A DNA stretch of 64,000 nt, taken from positions 1,984,001 to 2,048,000 of the forward strand of contig JASJZC010000007.1 in the NCBI GenBank assembly GCA_037178855.1. Reading direction: 5' to 3'. The notes beneath the pieces were generated by a model. It was not told the DNA's origin and searched no databases. It saw only the letters and a list, made by a program, of their open reading frames with translations. The first letter of the stretch is position 1; the number at the start of each line of letters is the position of its first letter. Of the stretch, positions 47,201-59,300 are shown in pieces. The translations under genes and the position numbers were made by a program. This DNA comes from Oscheius sp. JU75. Its lineage: Eukaryota; Nematoda; Chromadorea; Rhabditida; Rhabditidae.

Positions 47201-47780
47201 CAGACGACCGTTATCCACCAAGTTACTCTTTACCCCTTCCCTACCCTCTGTTCCTATCTACTCGAATGCGTGGAGAAGAAAAAAGGCCCTGTTAAAAAGA
47301 TAATTTAATTTTTCCGCAAACCGGTTAAATTCTAACGTTTTCAGTTGAATAAGTATCTGAACAGATCATGTTAGAATTGGACAGCCTGTAGAACGCAGAA
47401 ACTTAGCAAGTTCATGGTTAAATGTGAGTTCTTCAGGTAATTAGAGAGTACGAGGAGCCACCTGATGTTTTCATCCTTACCATATCAGTGAAGATACAAT
47501 TAGACTTCATTTGATCCCAGAGACTTATTCTGTTTGGACACTATTAGCTCTGAATAGATGACCGACCTCAGATGGTGAAGTTGCCTCAACCCCCGCCCAG
47601 ATTTGCCATGATGCTTTTGGCTTATCCGTCTGGGTAAAAGTCGAGCTTCTAACTCTCAAAGCTTAAAGCTCGGCCATCTGCCCAGATGGTTCATGCTAAA
47701 CCCTCTACAGGCTACCAAATTTTGAGTCAATAAGCATGTCTTGAGACTCAGGCAATGTTTTAAATGGTTGCTCTATCTGA
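47201..47780. other. Spacer after the repeat array
   Basis: No exon or RNA gene recognised. Confidence 0.4.
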
Positions 47781-48340
47781 TCAAGATAGCTTAGGAAGGA
47801 TCAAGTTGCACAACGCTTCCATAGCAAGCTGACCGAGCCTGGATGAGACGTATCCGGAACGAAAGTCGAGAAACCAAACGAAGAAGTCGATGGGATGACG
47901 CTCAGACTTTCGTTGGTGTCCTAAAGATGGAAGCAGCTCAAAGACGGCGATGATAATGATGACCGAGAAGAACAACATGCCCATCGAGACTCTCCACAAA
48001 GCCTCAGAGAACAAGGGAAGAGAGAGCCAACATCTGGCAGAAGTTGGAAGGAGCTCTGAACAAAAGCAAGAAATAGCTTATTCTATTTACAAAACATTTC
48101 AATTCCTCTCATTCCTATTCTTTCTCCCATAAGTGTTTTTCCACTTTCTGACAAACTGATTCTCGTTATTTTTGTTTCTCCCGAGCTGTTGTGACTGTTC
48201 CAGCAAGGTTAGTGAAAATACATACTGGGCACTTCGAGCAAGAATTCAGGCTACCCTGACAAGTTCAAGCCATTGAACAAGACACGTTTCATAGGCGAAG
48301 AGAAGGTGCCTAACTTCCAAGTGTGTCTGAGACAGTTAGA
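47781..48340 (-). CDS. Partial gene: membrane-protein terminal exon(s), unknown
   Basis: The last exon (about 47781-48040) encodes a hydrophobic helix (MGMLFFSVIIIIAVFELL) and a cytosolic-looking end (HPIDFFVWFLDFRSGYVSSR ... NLILPKLS). It follows a CTTCTGCCAG acceptor in a coding-like frame. An upstream exon about 48260-48332 could encode THLEVRHLLFAYETCLVQWL, with TCTCAG acceptor and GTAGCC donor. The joint between them was not resolved and the 5' end was not found; the plus-strand frame over 48270-48440 competes for the same bases. Family not recognised. Confidence 0.4.
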
Positions 48341-48970
48341 CCAAACCATCATGGTAGGAAAATTTGAGTCGACGAGGGGTCTGTGGAAGTGGGAGGCGGG
48401 GATCGTCTGCCCGTACCAGGGGTGCCGTCTGGTATGTGATCAACACATTTTGAAATATGCATGAGAGCAGTCAGAATCGATGACCGTCGATCTCTCCTGC
48501 GCGACTAAGAAGAGTTTAAAGAAGCAAAACCCTAGAGACACGTGCTAGACAAGGCTGACTTAAACGAGAGGAAGAACAATTTATCCAATGTGCATGGAAC
48601 ATCAATAAGAAGGATATAACTGCGGTGTTCCAGGAGCCTTTCCCATTTTCACGGCTGAATGTTACTAAAATTGTGAACAAAAAAGGCAAGAATGGAGGAT
48701 GAGAACAGAATAGAACCTGATTGGGTCAATATGCCGTGAATAAAGAATAACGGTTTGTTCGGTAAGACAATTGGCAATTGTAAGAACCGCGTTTTGCGCT
48801 CGAGGGATCGATTTGACTGTAAACGATAGATTCATGGCAGACGGCGTTATTTCGCCGCCTGTGAAAAAATCAATCTAATGGCCTAAGACGTAAATCTTAG
48901 TTTGCAAAACTAGAAGGAAGCTACAACCCTGATTTACACCTTTATTCAGTAAACATATAGAAGGAATAGA

Positions 48971-49997
48971 CTAGACAACAATAACTCGATTGCCGCGGCG
49001 ATCGGTCATGGGAGCCATCTCAATAAGCTGTGCAATAGCCTCCTCTTCATTTTCGGGGACTGCCATTTTACTTTTCTCTAGCCACGTAGCAAACTTGACG
49101 GTGAAAACTCCGGCGCAAAAGAAGAAGAGAACAAACAAGATTAAAGTGGAGAACATCACCAGTTTTACTGAAAAATAGATGTAAGCATTAGAGGTGGACA
49201 CGACTATCGAAAAGTCGGAGAGGCAAAAAATATAAAGAGAAAAAGCCGGACAGTAGGAGAGACGAACCAGGGGCCGGAGAGCAGGAAAAAATTCTGAGAG
49301 GCAAAAAGAGAGAGACAGTCGGAGAGTAGGAGAGGCTAGAGGGTGATATAAATTTTTTAACTTACTGTAAACGTCGTCCAGCTTAGGGTACAAAGCTGTG
49401 TAGAGGGATCTCAACTAAAACCTCAAAATATAATTAAAGACAAAGATCTTACTCTGCGGCTCTTGAGAATTTTTGTATCGTACTCTCTGAATAGTCCTAG
49501 GCCACAGTAGAGAGACGAAACCATCCATAAGAAGTAGTAATAGACGCTTGTGATCACCAAACAGAGACTGTTCTTGAATTGGAGTCCATATGATCCGAAA
49601 GCGAGCATGGGAATGAAGGCGATCCACAAAAATACCTGATGCATTGCTATGTAAATGTTTACGGTAAATTACTTCATTGCCGATATCCTTTCCTTGACGA
49701 AGCGCACGAAAACAACAAGTCAGCAGACTACTAATGTAGAAGATTCCGGTGAGAACGAAGAGAAGAGTGGCAACCGTCTGATCTTTGATATTATAGTGAC
49801 AGAAAAACACTCACCGAAAGGGGAACTTTCTTTCGACAGCAACAGCTCATTGTCTCCTTCACGTCCCGATCGTTCAGAAGCTGCAGTCTTATCTTGAACT
49901 TGGTGTCAGCTCGGCGATGACTTGCTTCTTCTTCATCTATCCATTTGATGTAATAAGGAAGGTTGCAGAGGAGCAGACAGACGGGTCTGCAGCACAT
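48971..49997 (-). CDS. Multi-pass membrane protein of unknown family
   Basis: Five exons, minus strand, from an ATG at 49997 (GTTTCAG ends three bases before it) to TAG at 48971-48973. The N-terminus is cytosolic-looking and Cys-rich (MCCRPVCLLLC, MSCCCRKK). Four hydrophobic segments follow: TVATLLFVLTGIFYISSLL, VFLWIAFIPMLAFGSYGL, CLVITSVYYYFLWMVSSLYC and LVMFSTLILFVLFFFCAGVF. The C-terminus is acidic (PENEEEAIAQLIEMAP). Four helices with both ends on one side recall tetraspan proteins, but no signature was recognised. The exon 1-exon 2 joint is off by one phase with the obvious donor, so that boundary is uncertain. Confidence 0.6.
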
Positions 49998-50003
49998 GTT
50001 CTG

Positions 50004-52775
50004 AAACTGTTATAAAGTGCTCATCTCTGTTAGACGTGGTAACTTGGGAACGCGTTTCTCTCGACGATAACCATTTCAAAACAAACCTTATGAGGTGTCG
50101 CAATGTGAAATGAAATACTAGTGAAATTTTTCATTGGTTCATAGATCGGTTTTCAGTACTTACATGGTGTCGAGCTAATTTTAAACGGGCTCGCTTCAAG
50201 CGATAGGGCAAGAACAGGCTGGCAAATAGGATAATGATTTTTTAGGACAAAGTTACCGTTCGAAAGCGCGAGCAGGAAGCAACTGAAGTTGGTTGATAAA
50301 TAGGCAAGATGTTATACGCTATTCGCACACCGCTGGTTGATCCAAAAATAAACGAAAACAAGAGGACTTGGTTTCGTAAACGCAACAGGGACTGCGGATC
50401 CACAGCTGGTCAGACTCAGAGGCAAATAATCGATTCTCCGGAAAGAACGAGTGGACTGTGAGAAAACATTTTGTCGCGGCAGTTGCGTGCTACCCGAAAA
50501 AATGGACACCGTCTGGGTCATGCACCTATGATCACAAGCCTGAAATTTGTTCGGGAGAGCATTTTGAACACTGTAACTATAGTACCTGATATTGAGGCTT
50601 CCGTTTTCTCGATCATAGCGCTCAGAACTTCGTCCCTGTGAGGATGAACCAGCTGACTTTTGATTTGCAGAGTGTTCAAGAACAATGTTGATGTGGTAAA
50701 TCTGAACTGATTTATGACTGGCTAATACTTTTCATTGGCTGATTTAGAGACGAATGAAGTCAAACAACTAGGAATATTTATTTAACACTACAATAGATTT
50801 GGGAGATTCAGAGAGGTAGCGAAGCAAAAACAAGAGGATAGCCAAGAAGTCATAGAGTTGGACACGGAAAGATAGAAAGACAATTTGACTGGAAGTAAGG
50901 CAGACAAAAAAGAATAAACAGAGAGTTGGGGAGACAACAACATCAAAAACCGCGGAGTCAGTGAAACCAATTGTAAGAGAGGGAGAGACAGATCGCCCAA
51001 GAGAAAGTAGATAGATTGAAAGTCAGAAAAACAGAGACAGAGAGGCGACAGAAAAGCAGAGAGAATTGAAGAAACACCGTTAGCGAAGAAAACAGGGGAC
51101 CGTAGTCGTAGAGTCATAGAGACCAAGAATCAGATAGAGCTACAAAGAAACTCATATCGTGTTCTCTTTTGGATTATGAATCAATTCAGTTGAGGAAGCT
51201 CAACGTGTCGACACACATCTGCGACATCATTTCTGCTGACCTCAACTGCTTTTGATACCGTTTAATAGGACAGATTCAGCGCCCCATTTCCACATAATCT
51301 TGCTATTGTAAATGACACATTCAGACTAAAACGAGTTCAGTCAAAGTGCCGAAGCGTTTTACTCTAGACTGTATGGGAATTATAGAACGCTACCAAATGG
51401 AGTCACCCAATTGGAAATCGAAACAACCAGCATATTGAGCTGTAGCAGTCGTAGGCCAGTAGAACAGTGTGTTGTTGGCAGCAGTAAGAATGTATAAACG
51501 AGTCATCCATTGCAGCGTCAGCAGAAAACGTCTTCACGGCGTTGTACCTCAGATGTCAACTAGCGACTATATCCAGATGAAGGATCAGGCATCCGCCACA
51601 AAGAAGTGTTACCCTTTAGAAAATGGAGGAACGTGATTAGTAAACGTTACTCGTTACTCTCTTGGTATTTGAAGGCTCACTAATAATCAGGAAGTAAACT
51701 TACTGTGTGAAATATTAGATAGTAAAACAAGGCAGGAATACAGACATTTTGATATTGGAAGTCTATTGATTTGCTGGAGCTAAAGAAGAGAAACCCGCAT
51801 AAAACTTCAGTCGGTACCAGACACATATTTTACTCACCTACTGAAAGGTTTATTCTGTATGTATTGTATAATGCTGCCGAGATATGTTATTAGAAGTCTA
51901 CAAAGTGGATATACTTTTCTTTGTATTTATTTTTGTTTGGTAATCATCTTTGTTATCACGCTACAGTTTCAGGTGTTGTTACCGTGTGCCCTGACATAAC
52001 AGTTGACCCAACCTGGACGCAACAAAGGTGCTCCTGACAAGGTCTGCATTGTTGGGAGCACTAGTACTTATTCGGTGCATGTAAAAGGAGTCAACCATTT
52101 GTATGCTCAGATTAAACTATTCCGTGGGTATAGTCACAGTGATCCTCTTGGGGTTTGCACCATCTTCGCACCTTCCAAGTGCACCCATAGCTAGGTAGTA
52201 TGTTTGACCCAGTTGATGCTTTGGTACATCTGAGATTAAAAAATATCTCAAGCAATAGGATTCCGAGTTGGATGGCTTGAAATTGCAACAAATTATTGTA
52301 CATCCGAATAGTTCCCATACCTTTATTATACCTTTTTCCGTCATTCCTTGTTCATAAGATTCTCATTATCCCATTCTCTCACTCTATGTACCATAAATCG
52401 CAAATCCGCTTGCAATTTAAGTTGAGAGCAATATACTTCTAGATACAAAAGCTCTCTGCTATTTGCCTGTCATATGACTGACCCATTCTTCTCCTGGACA
52501 AGGAATCACCAGTCCTCTGCTTGACCTCATCCATTCTATCCCGCCCATTTTTGAATGTCTCTACTGGCGTCTCTCTGCGCTCTCTCTAATGAATCGTCAC
52601 AGCGAGGCGTAAATCTACGCTCCACCTGCGCAGCCACGCCCCCTTGGCGCTTGGCGGGAAGGTTAAATATACGAGCAGTAGCGTTCCTCCTCATTAGTAT
52701 GCCTCAATCCCTTCGTAAGAGTGTCTCCTTTTTTTTCCTTATTTCCTCCACTGCAATCTAGACTTGTATTTACAG
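50004..52775. other. Intergenic with purine-rich tracts
   Basis: No exon is supported. 50800-51130 is rich in GAGAGACAG-like purine repeats; similar tracts lie in an intron at 49190-49345 and at 53380-53500, so this is a dispersed low-complexity type. 52600-52690 upstream of the HMG gene is GC-rich (CACGCCCCCTTGGCGC) followed by TTAAATATA, a plausible promoter. Confidence 0.45.
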
Positions 52776-53198
52776 ATGGTTCGTACTTCCGGTCGTAAAA
52801 CTACTGTTGCCGCTGTGCCGAAGAAGACAAAGTCGCCCAAAAAAAGAGAAGAAGGAGCGCAAGAAGAAGGACCCTAATGCCCCTAAGCGTGCGCAGTCCG
52901 CTTATATGCTCTGGCTCGGAGAGAATCGCGCCAAGCTCACCAAACCCGGAATGAGTGTCGTCGATGTTTCTCGTGTAAGTTTCTTATTTTATTTACTGCA
53001 TTCAAGCATCCCTTAAGACATTATATTCCCGTTTTTCAGGCTGCTGGAGTTGAATGGGCCACCGTGAAGGACAAGAGCAAGTGGGAAAAGCAAGCTGGAG
53101 TTGAGAAGCAGCGTTACGAGAAGGAGATGGCTGCCTACAAGGCCGGAGGAGCTACTCCTAAGAAGAGTCCCAAGAAGACTGCTGCCAAGAAGAAGTAA
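52776..53198 (+). CDS. HMG-box chromatin protein, with a one-base frame error
   Basis: Two exons, 52776-52974 and 53040-53198. Apart from a frame break it reads as a small single-HMG-box protein: a basic N-terminus (MVRTSGRKTTVAA), then KKDPNAPKRAQSAYMLWLGE, SVVDVSRAAGVEWATVKDKS, KWEKQAGVEKQRYEKEMAAY and a Lys-rich tail ending KKTAAKKK, as in non-histone HMG1/2 or NHP6-type proteins that bend DNA in chromatin. The run of seven A at 52839-52845 holds one base too many: from the ATG the frame hits TAA 34 codons in, while the HMG box is in the next frame. TTTACAG abuts the ATG. AATAAA is at 53265. Likely a homopolymer sequencing error; a +1 recoding event or pseudogene is possible. Confidence 0.75.
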
Positions 53199-53264
53199 AT
53201 CCGCTACCACGTCGACGTCTTCCACATACATATTTCCCGCTCACACTCCTTGTACTGATCTCAT

Positions 53265-53270
53265 AATAAA
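53265..53270 (+). terminator. Poly(A) signal of the HMG-box gene
   Basis: AATAAA 67 bases after the stop codon. Confidence 0.6.
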
Positions 53271-54099
53271 ACCTGCTACTCAACAAAATTGGTGCTGTTT
53301 GCTGTTCCGGGCATCACAAAATCGTAGAAACTGAAAGGCAAAAAATGGAGATAACGAAAAATAGATCAATAAAAAGAGTCATTGAGACGAACCAAGGAGA
53401 AAAAAAGACAAAGAGACAGTAATACGAAGATATGAAGATACAGAGATATAGAGATACAGAGACAGAAACACAGACAGAAAGACAAAGAGGCAAAGAGCCA
53501 AAGATACCGCGACATCAAAAGCTCGTCCAATTTCACCAGCGACAGTCAAGTTTCGTATCAATGTGTAGAACAGACAGTTGGACGATGAGGACCAGCCGCA
53601 AGAAAGAGTGTAACTTCTGTTGATGAAGTCTCAGCAGTGATCCCACTATCCCCCATCATGATGTAGTCTAGACGGTTCGAATTGTTGTGTAACCATCGCG
53701 TGCCAAACGAAGTTGGTACCTGGATTTGAGCCTGTCTCAGGAAGATAAGCAAATATGCGCAAGTCCAAGTCCTAACGTCCTCTGTCTCCACTCTTCTCTG
53801 TTGAACTCCATTTAGCTCTCGCTCATTAAGCTCGCCGCGTCTACTTTCCAGCAGTGGGCTTCAAAACTACTGTATATATGACAGTATAACTCCACACCGA
53901 TTTTGGTACTCTCCGTTTTCCTCTCCTGTCGTAACATTCTGCTGTTGTTCGAAACAATAGACGCCGCACTGTTCTAGACTCTCCCACGACAGATGACTCA
54001 AGCATCGATCTGGCCGGCACACTCCTCCCTTTCACTGTTTCTAGACCACACGCACGCACTGACCATCCGACGGTCCGGAATGTTATTTCGAACCACTCG
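53271..54099. other. Intergenic, purine-rich then unique
   Basis: An AGAGATACAG-type tract at about 53390-53500, then sequence without exon features. The last 200 bases begin to resemble the minisatellite that follows. Confidence 0.45.
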
Positions 54100-55290
54100 T
54101 CAGTGAACAGTGGCAAGATTTAGCTTGCCCTCTCAGTTCCCAGACCACCGCACTGTCCACCCGGCTGTCCGAATTGCGTTTTCTTTCCACCCTACAGTCG
54201 AGCAGTGGCAAGATTTGGCAATTGAGACAACCGTGGACGCCCTCCTCAACAGGTACACCGCCTCTCCTAGGTTTGCAGGCCACACGCATTGTCCGCCTGG
54301 CAGTCCGATTTGCTATTTCTTCCCATTCGGCTGTGAGCAGTGGCAAGACTTGGCAAATCAGACGGCCGCGGGCACCGATATCTGGTGATCCTCTCAATTT
54401 CCAGACCATATGTACTGTCCACTCGACGGTCCGAGCTGGCATTTCTTTCCACTCTTTAGTGAACAGTGGCAAGATTTGACCGCTCCGACAGTCCCGGACA
54501 GCAATCCCCTCTCTCTCTCTCTCTTCTCCAGACTACTCATACTGGTCTATCCAGCGGTCCGAATTGCTATTTTTCCCACTCGGCTATGAGTAGTGGTAAG
54601 ACTTGGCAATTCCGACAACCGTAGTTTGACCTCGGCTTGTCGTCTAAGTACATAGACCACTCACACGCTGTCCCTCCAGCAGTCTGAACTGTCGTTTCTT
54701 TCCACCCAAGTGGTAGGCAGTGATAAGATTTGGCAGCTCAGACAGCCCTGGGCATTCCTTTCCTCAGTCTCCCGACCACACTGCCCACCCAGCGTTCCAA
54801 ATTGTCATTTCTTTCCACTCGGCTGTGAACAGTGGCAAGACTTGGCACTTTGGACAGCCGTGGGCGTCCAGCTCAATTGATATCCCTCATCACATTGTTT
54901 TTTAAATTACATGCACTGTACACCCGGTGGTCCAAGCTGTCATTTCTTTCACCTTGGTGTGGAACAGTGGTAAGATTTGGCAATCCCGACAGCCGTGGAC
55001 GTTCACCTCAAAATGTCCTCTCAGTTTCCAGACACTCTACATACGTTGCCATTTCTTATAACTCGGTTGCGAGCAGTGGCAAGACTTGGCAAATCAAACA
55101 GCAGCGGATATCAACCTCAACTAGTACACCTCCTCTCCTATTTCTTGACCGGTCTCAATTCCTATGTTTGTTCACTCGGCTGTTGGCAGCGGTAAGACTT
55201 GGCAATTTAGACGACCGTGGACATCAACCTTAGCTGGTCCAAAGTTCACCCGGGGTGGCTGATATCATTACATGCAGTGGCAAGTCACGC
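54100..55290. repeat. Degenerate minisatellite, about 11 units of 85-145 bases
   Basis: A core GAGCAGTGGCAAGACTTGGC or close variant starts near 54104, 54193, 54335, 54460, 54588, 54714, 54827, 54963, 55073, 55184 and 55275. Each unit also carries TTTCTTTCCACTCGGCTGT, GACAGCCGTGGAC and CCTCTC...CCAGACCAC elements. Unit length and order vary through small indels. Frames across it are open only by chance, and stops differ between units. Non-coding. Confidence 0.75.
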
Positions 55291-56364
55291 TTGTATCCCG
55301 ATGGATAAGGACGTGACAGCATGTGTCCCGCTTTCCGAAATCAATCATCCACGGCTTTAGAACATGGCTAATGGGATAGTACACAACAAAGTTACATACT
55401 CCAGGTATTGCCCTGTCCTGCCGGTTCGCATTTGCCATGTTCTACCATGGCCAAAACAACCGAAAGACGCTGTTTGCAAGCTACCCTGACTAGTCCTGTC
55501 AGCCATCCGCATGCTACATGTGAAAGCATCAAGCAGTGAGCTAACTCTACACCGTTTCAAAGGCCAGATGGCTATCAAAATAATAACTGAACCCCTCTGC
55601 GTCTCTTCATATGCGAAAAGGAGAACATGTTCGGAACATTGTGCGCCGCAGAATGAGCAAGTCTCGACATGTGGAAAAATAACATGAACCCAGGTCTTCC
55701 TCGCTGTGTGTGAAAACTCGATTGAGAAACAATTCGCGCGCCCCTTACCATTTCAGATAGGTGTGAATGTTCCTTTAACGACATCGCTAGTGGAATATTG
55801 GAACGCGCTCGGAGCGCGAGATACCTGTGATTCTTTTGATTAGGTGATATGAAATGACCGTGAACCGACTCTCTCCCGCGCCATCGACCTAGATCGATCC
55901 CGAACCTAAGGTCGGCTCCTAATCCTCTGTACAGTCAGGCGCTTCCTGACACCCCAGTTTTTCCGTGGTTAATCGCCGTATCCACCAGCCAGTTTTTATT
56001 GCATTTTCTCAAGACTTTCGTTTGCATTCCGTGTTAGGTGTTGGTTTTTTTAAAATCTGCATACCAGGGTCAAATTTTAGTCTCAAAGCTATCATTTTTC
56101 GGGAAAAGCGAAAAAAGCTCCGGACAACTTGCAACTAGATTGATACTGCCACTTGGGAGACACAGTTTTATAAAGACTATCAGGCTAATACGACAGTGAA
56201 GTTCCCAAGCTGAACCTGGACACCTTCGTACACATACGATGGTTGTGGTTATCTTTTTAAGTTGTTTAGGGTAGACCTTCTACGTGTAGATTTCTTTTCC
56301 AATCATTTGTTAGCCGATAAATCTTTTAAGCTTACAGTAACTACAACATCTGCTCTGCTCCTCA
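55291..56364. other. Intergenic before the myosin gene
   Basis: No exon recognised. CTTACAG at 56331-56337 could be the acceptor that begins the myosin mRNA, 27 bases before its ATG. Confidence 0.45.
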
Positions 56365-59300
56365 ATGGAGAGCAAGAGCTCTGATGAGAATCTTGTATTC
56401 ATTGCCGACTCTTCGGAAACAGCGGTGTTGTATTCGATTCAACAACGATTTGAACGGAAGAGGATCTACGTAAGCGCTTTATGAAATTCCTACCGTATAG
56501 ATTTAGACTAATGTCGGGGACAATCTCTTGGTTTTGAATCCCTACGAGAAGTATCCCATTTTCGACAATGCTGTACTCTCACAGTACGACAGAGAGAACT
56601 CTACAGCGTGAGCTATGAATGCTTTTCAGATCACAACAATAGTTCAGACACATTTTTGCCGTTGCTAGAGATGCTCTTGCCGCATTAAAGAATGGATCAG
56701 ATGTCGAGAATATCATCTTCAGCGGTGAATCAGGCTCCGGAAAGAGTTTCAATGCCCACAATGTGATGCTCTATCTAGCTTCTCAAGAAAGCAGTAAACT
56801 TGGATCACAAGAAGTAAACCAAATGCTTGAAAATACCGCGAAGTTTCTCAGATCGAAGCCTTCAATACGATCATCAATAGCATCGCTTGTGCCAAGACTC
56901 CCAAAAACGATTCTGCTACAAGATTTGGTTATTGTGCGGACTTACTCTACAAAAAGTGGGTTTAGCCATAAAAATGACAGCACTTTTTTAGCTATGTCCT
57001 TTCTGGCCTCAATGTCAAGGCTACGACTCCATTGGAGACAGTGAGAGTGGTTTCTCAGAAGCCTGGAGAGCGGAACTTTAACATCTTCTATGAAGTAGTT
57101 CATGGTCTTGAGTCCGAAATGAAATCGAGTATGGGGCTAAAAGAAGGACAAAAATTTTTCTACATGAATCAAGTGAGAATCATAATTAGAACCTATTGAA
57201 ATGGTTTTAGGGAAAAGTTCAAGACAATGCCTCTACTGATCGACAAAGCTTTTCGAAACTTGAAAAGGCTTTGGAAGTTATGGGCTTCACTGAAGATCAC
57301 AGAAGCTTGATTTTCAAAACCATCGTCGCTATACTTCACCTCGGTAATGTGTTCTTCCGACAAAAGAGAGCTGTAGGTGGGGAGCGGGATATGAAACATC
57401 CTTTTAGATGCCAAACGAGCCGTCAGAAGGTGTCGAGGTTGGAAATGAGACAGAAATCAAATGGACCAGTTATCTTCTGGAGGTCGATCACAATCTCTGG
57501 TCACAGTCGTTCACCACAAAAATTACCGTGAGTATTCAAATTTTTTTCAATTTTTTGGTTTTTTTTTAGAAAACCGAGGAAGGTCTGGACTATACAACAT
57601 ACGACATGGGTCAAGCTCTCGATGCCAGAGATTCGTTGGCTCAGACGATCTATGAGGAGCTCTTCAACTGGATTCTTGGCCGTATTTCTTACAACTTCAA
57701 GTGCCGAGACGCTACGGCTACTATTACCGTAGTCGATATGTATGGTTACGAGGTCGGCCACTTGAATTTGGTGCACTAAACTCTCGTTTCTCAGAAATAC
57801 AACAACAACGGTTTGGAGCAGCTATTCATCAACACAATCAACGAGAAAATGGCCAACGTGTTTGTGAAGCAGTGCTTCTACGAGCCAGTGGAAAATTACA
57901 TCCGAGAAGGGGTACATGCTCCTGTTGAGGTATCCTACCTATCCTGCCGATGTACAGCAAATTTAAAGAATCCTGCCAGCTTGGATAATTCGAAAACTGT
58001 GGATCTTTTGGCCAAGAAACCATACGGTCTTTTGAACTTGTTAGACGATGAAGCGAAATTCCCAAAAGTGAGCTCACTTCCCTAGTTTTTGTCACTGTCA
58101 TAATGTGAAACTTTTAGGGCTCGGATGATTCTTATCTACAACATTGTACTTTGAATCATGCTGACAAGGGAAATTACGGGAAACCTCGGAACAAGGATCG
58201 CCTCGAGTACTGTGTTCGTCATTTTTATGGATCAACGTGGTACACTGTTAACGAATTTGTGCACAGGAACAAAAGGACCGTGGCTGCCATGCTTGTGAAA
58301 CTTCTTGCCGAGAGTCAAAACTCCGTAAATCATTATCTTCACTTCAAACTTCAGACTTTAAGATCATTTCCATGCTGTTCAGGCCAATTTACAAGGAGAA
58401 CCATGCCCACACTACCTTCAATGCTAAACAAGTTGTTTTGGCTGCCAATGTTCTCTCGGAGAAACTCTTGAAGTAGTTTCGTAGTGTTCCAAATAGTTTT
58501 TTTTTTTGCGTTCAGCGGCTCATCGCGCTATGTTTTCTGCGTCAAGTCAAACAACGAGAGACAGCCGGCCCGATTTGACATACCTACAGTTTCGAGGCAG
58601 TTGAAGGCGCTGTGCATCAATGACCTTCTCCTCTTCCGTCTTCGAGGGTACCCTATCCGAATTCCCTTCTCTCTCTTCACTCAAAGGTATATTCTGAAGA
58701 TTTTACAAAAATGGTAAAAAGAGTTGCCCACGGCTGGAATCGAACCAGCGTCGCCACGGCCACAACGTGGAGTACTAACCACTATACTACGTGGGCCAAT
58801 AGCGCGTGCCACTCGGGCAATTGACATGCCCGCTGCTATGTAAACAACAGATGCTTGCAGGTATCGCTGTCTACTTCTCTCCGAAATCGCTGTGCATCAG
58901 AAGCAGAAAGAAATTATTGTGGATATCTTAGAGGGACAAGGAGAGGAATACTGTGTCGACTTCAAAATTGGTATTTTTAAAGCGTAACATGAGTATTTTT
59001 CCATACAGGACGGAACTATGTCTTTCTCCGAGACTCACTCCTTGTCAAACTCGACTCTGAAAGAGACCGAATCAGGAAGAAAGCTGAAATCATGATCCAG
59101 AAAACCGTCAAAGCCTATGCCTCCAGGAAAAAGTACCTCAAAGTACGCAAGGCTACGATTGTTCTCCAGGCAGGACTGAGAGGGTGGAAAGCCAGGTTTC
59201 CGACACAATAAGAGCCAAATAGTTTTCTTTTTCAGAAAAATGACAAACATAATGAAGAACGAATTGTTGGCTAAGCTCGGCTTGCCGAGTAGACGGAATC

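Noticed and set aside
50788-51126. 112-codon minus-strand frame rich in Leu and Ser
   Set aside because: It is the complement of a purine-rich low-complexity tract, which gives long hydrophobic frames by composition alone.
53841-54479. Long open frames across the minisatellite
   Set aside because: Frames follow the repeat and change at indels between units, with stops in different places; no splice signals or protein-like composition.
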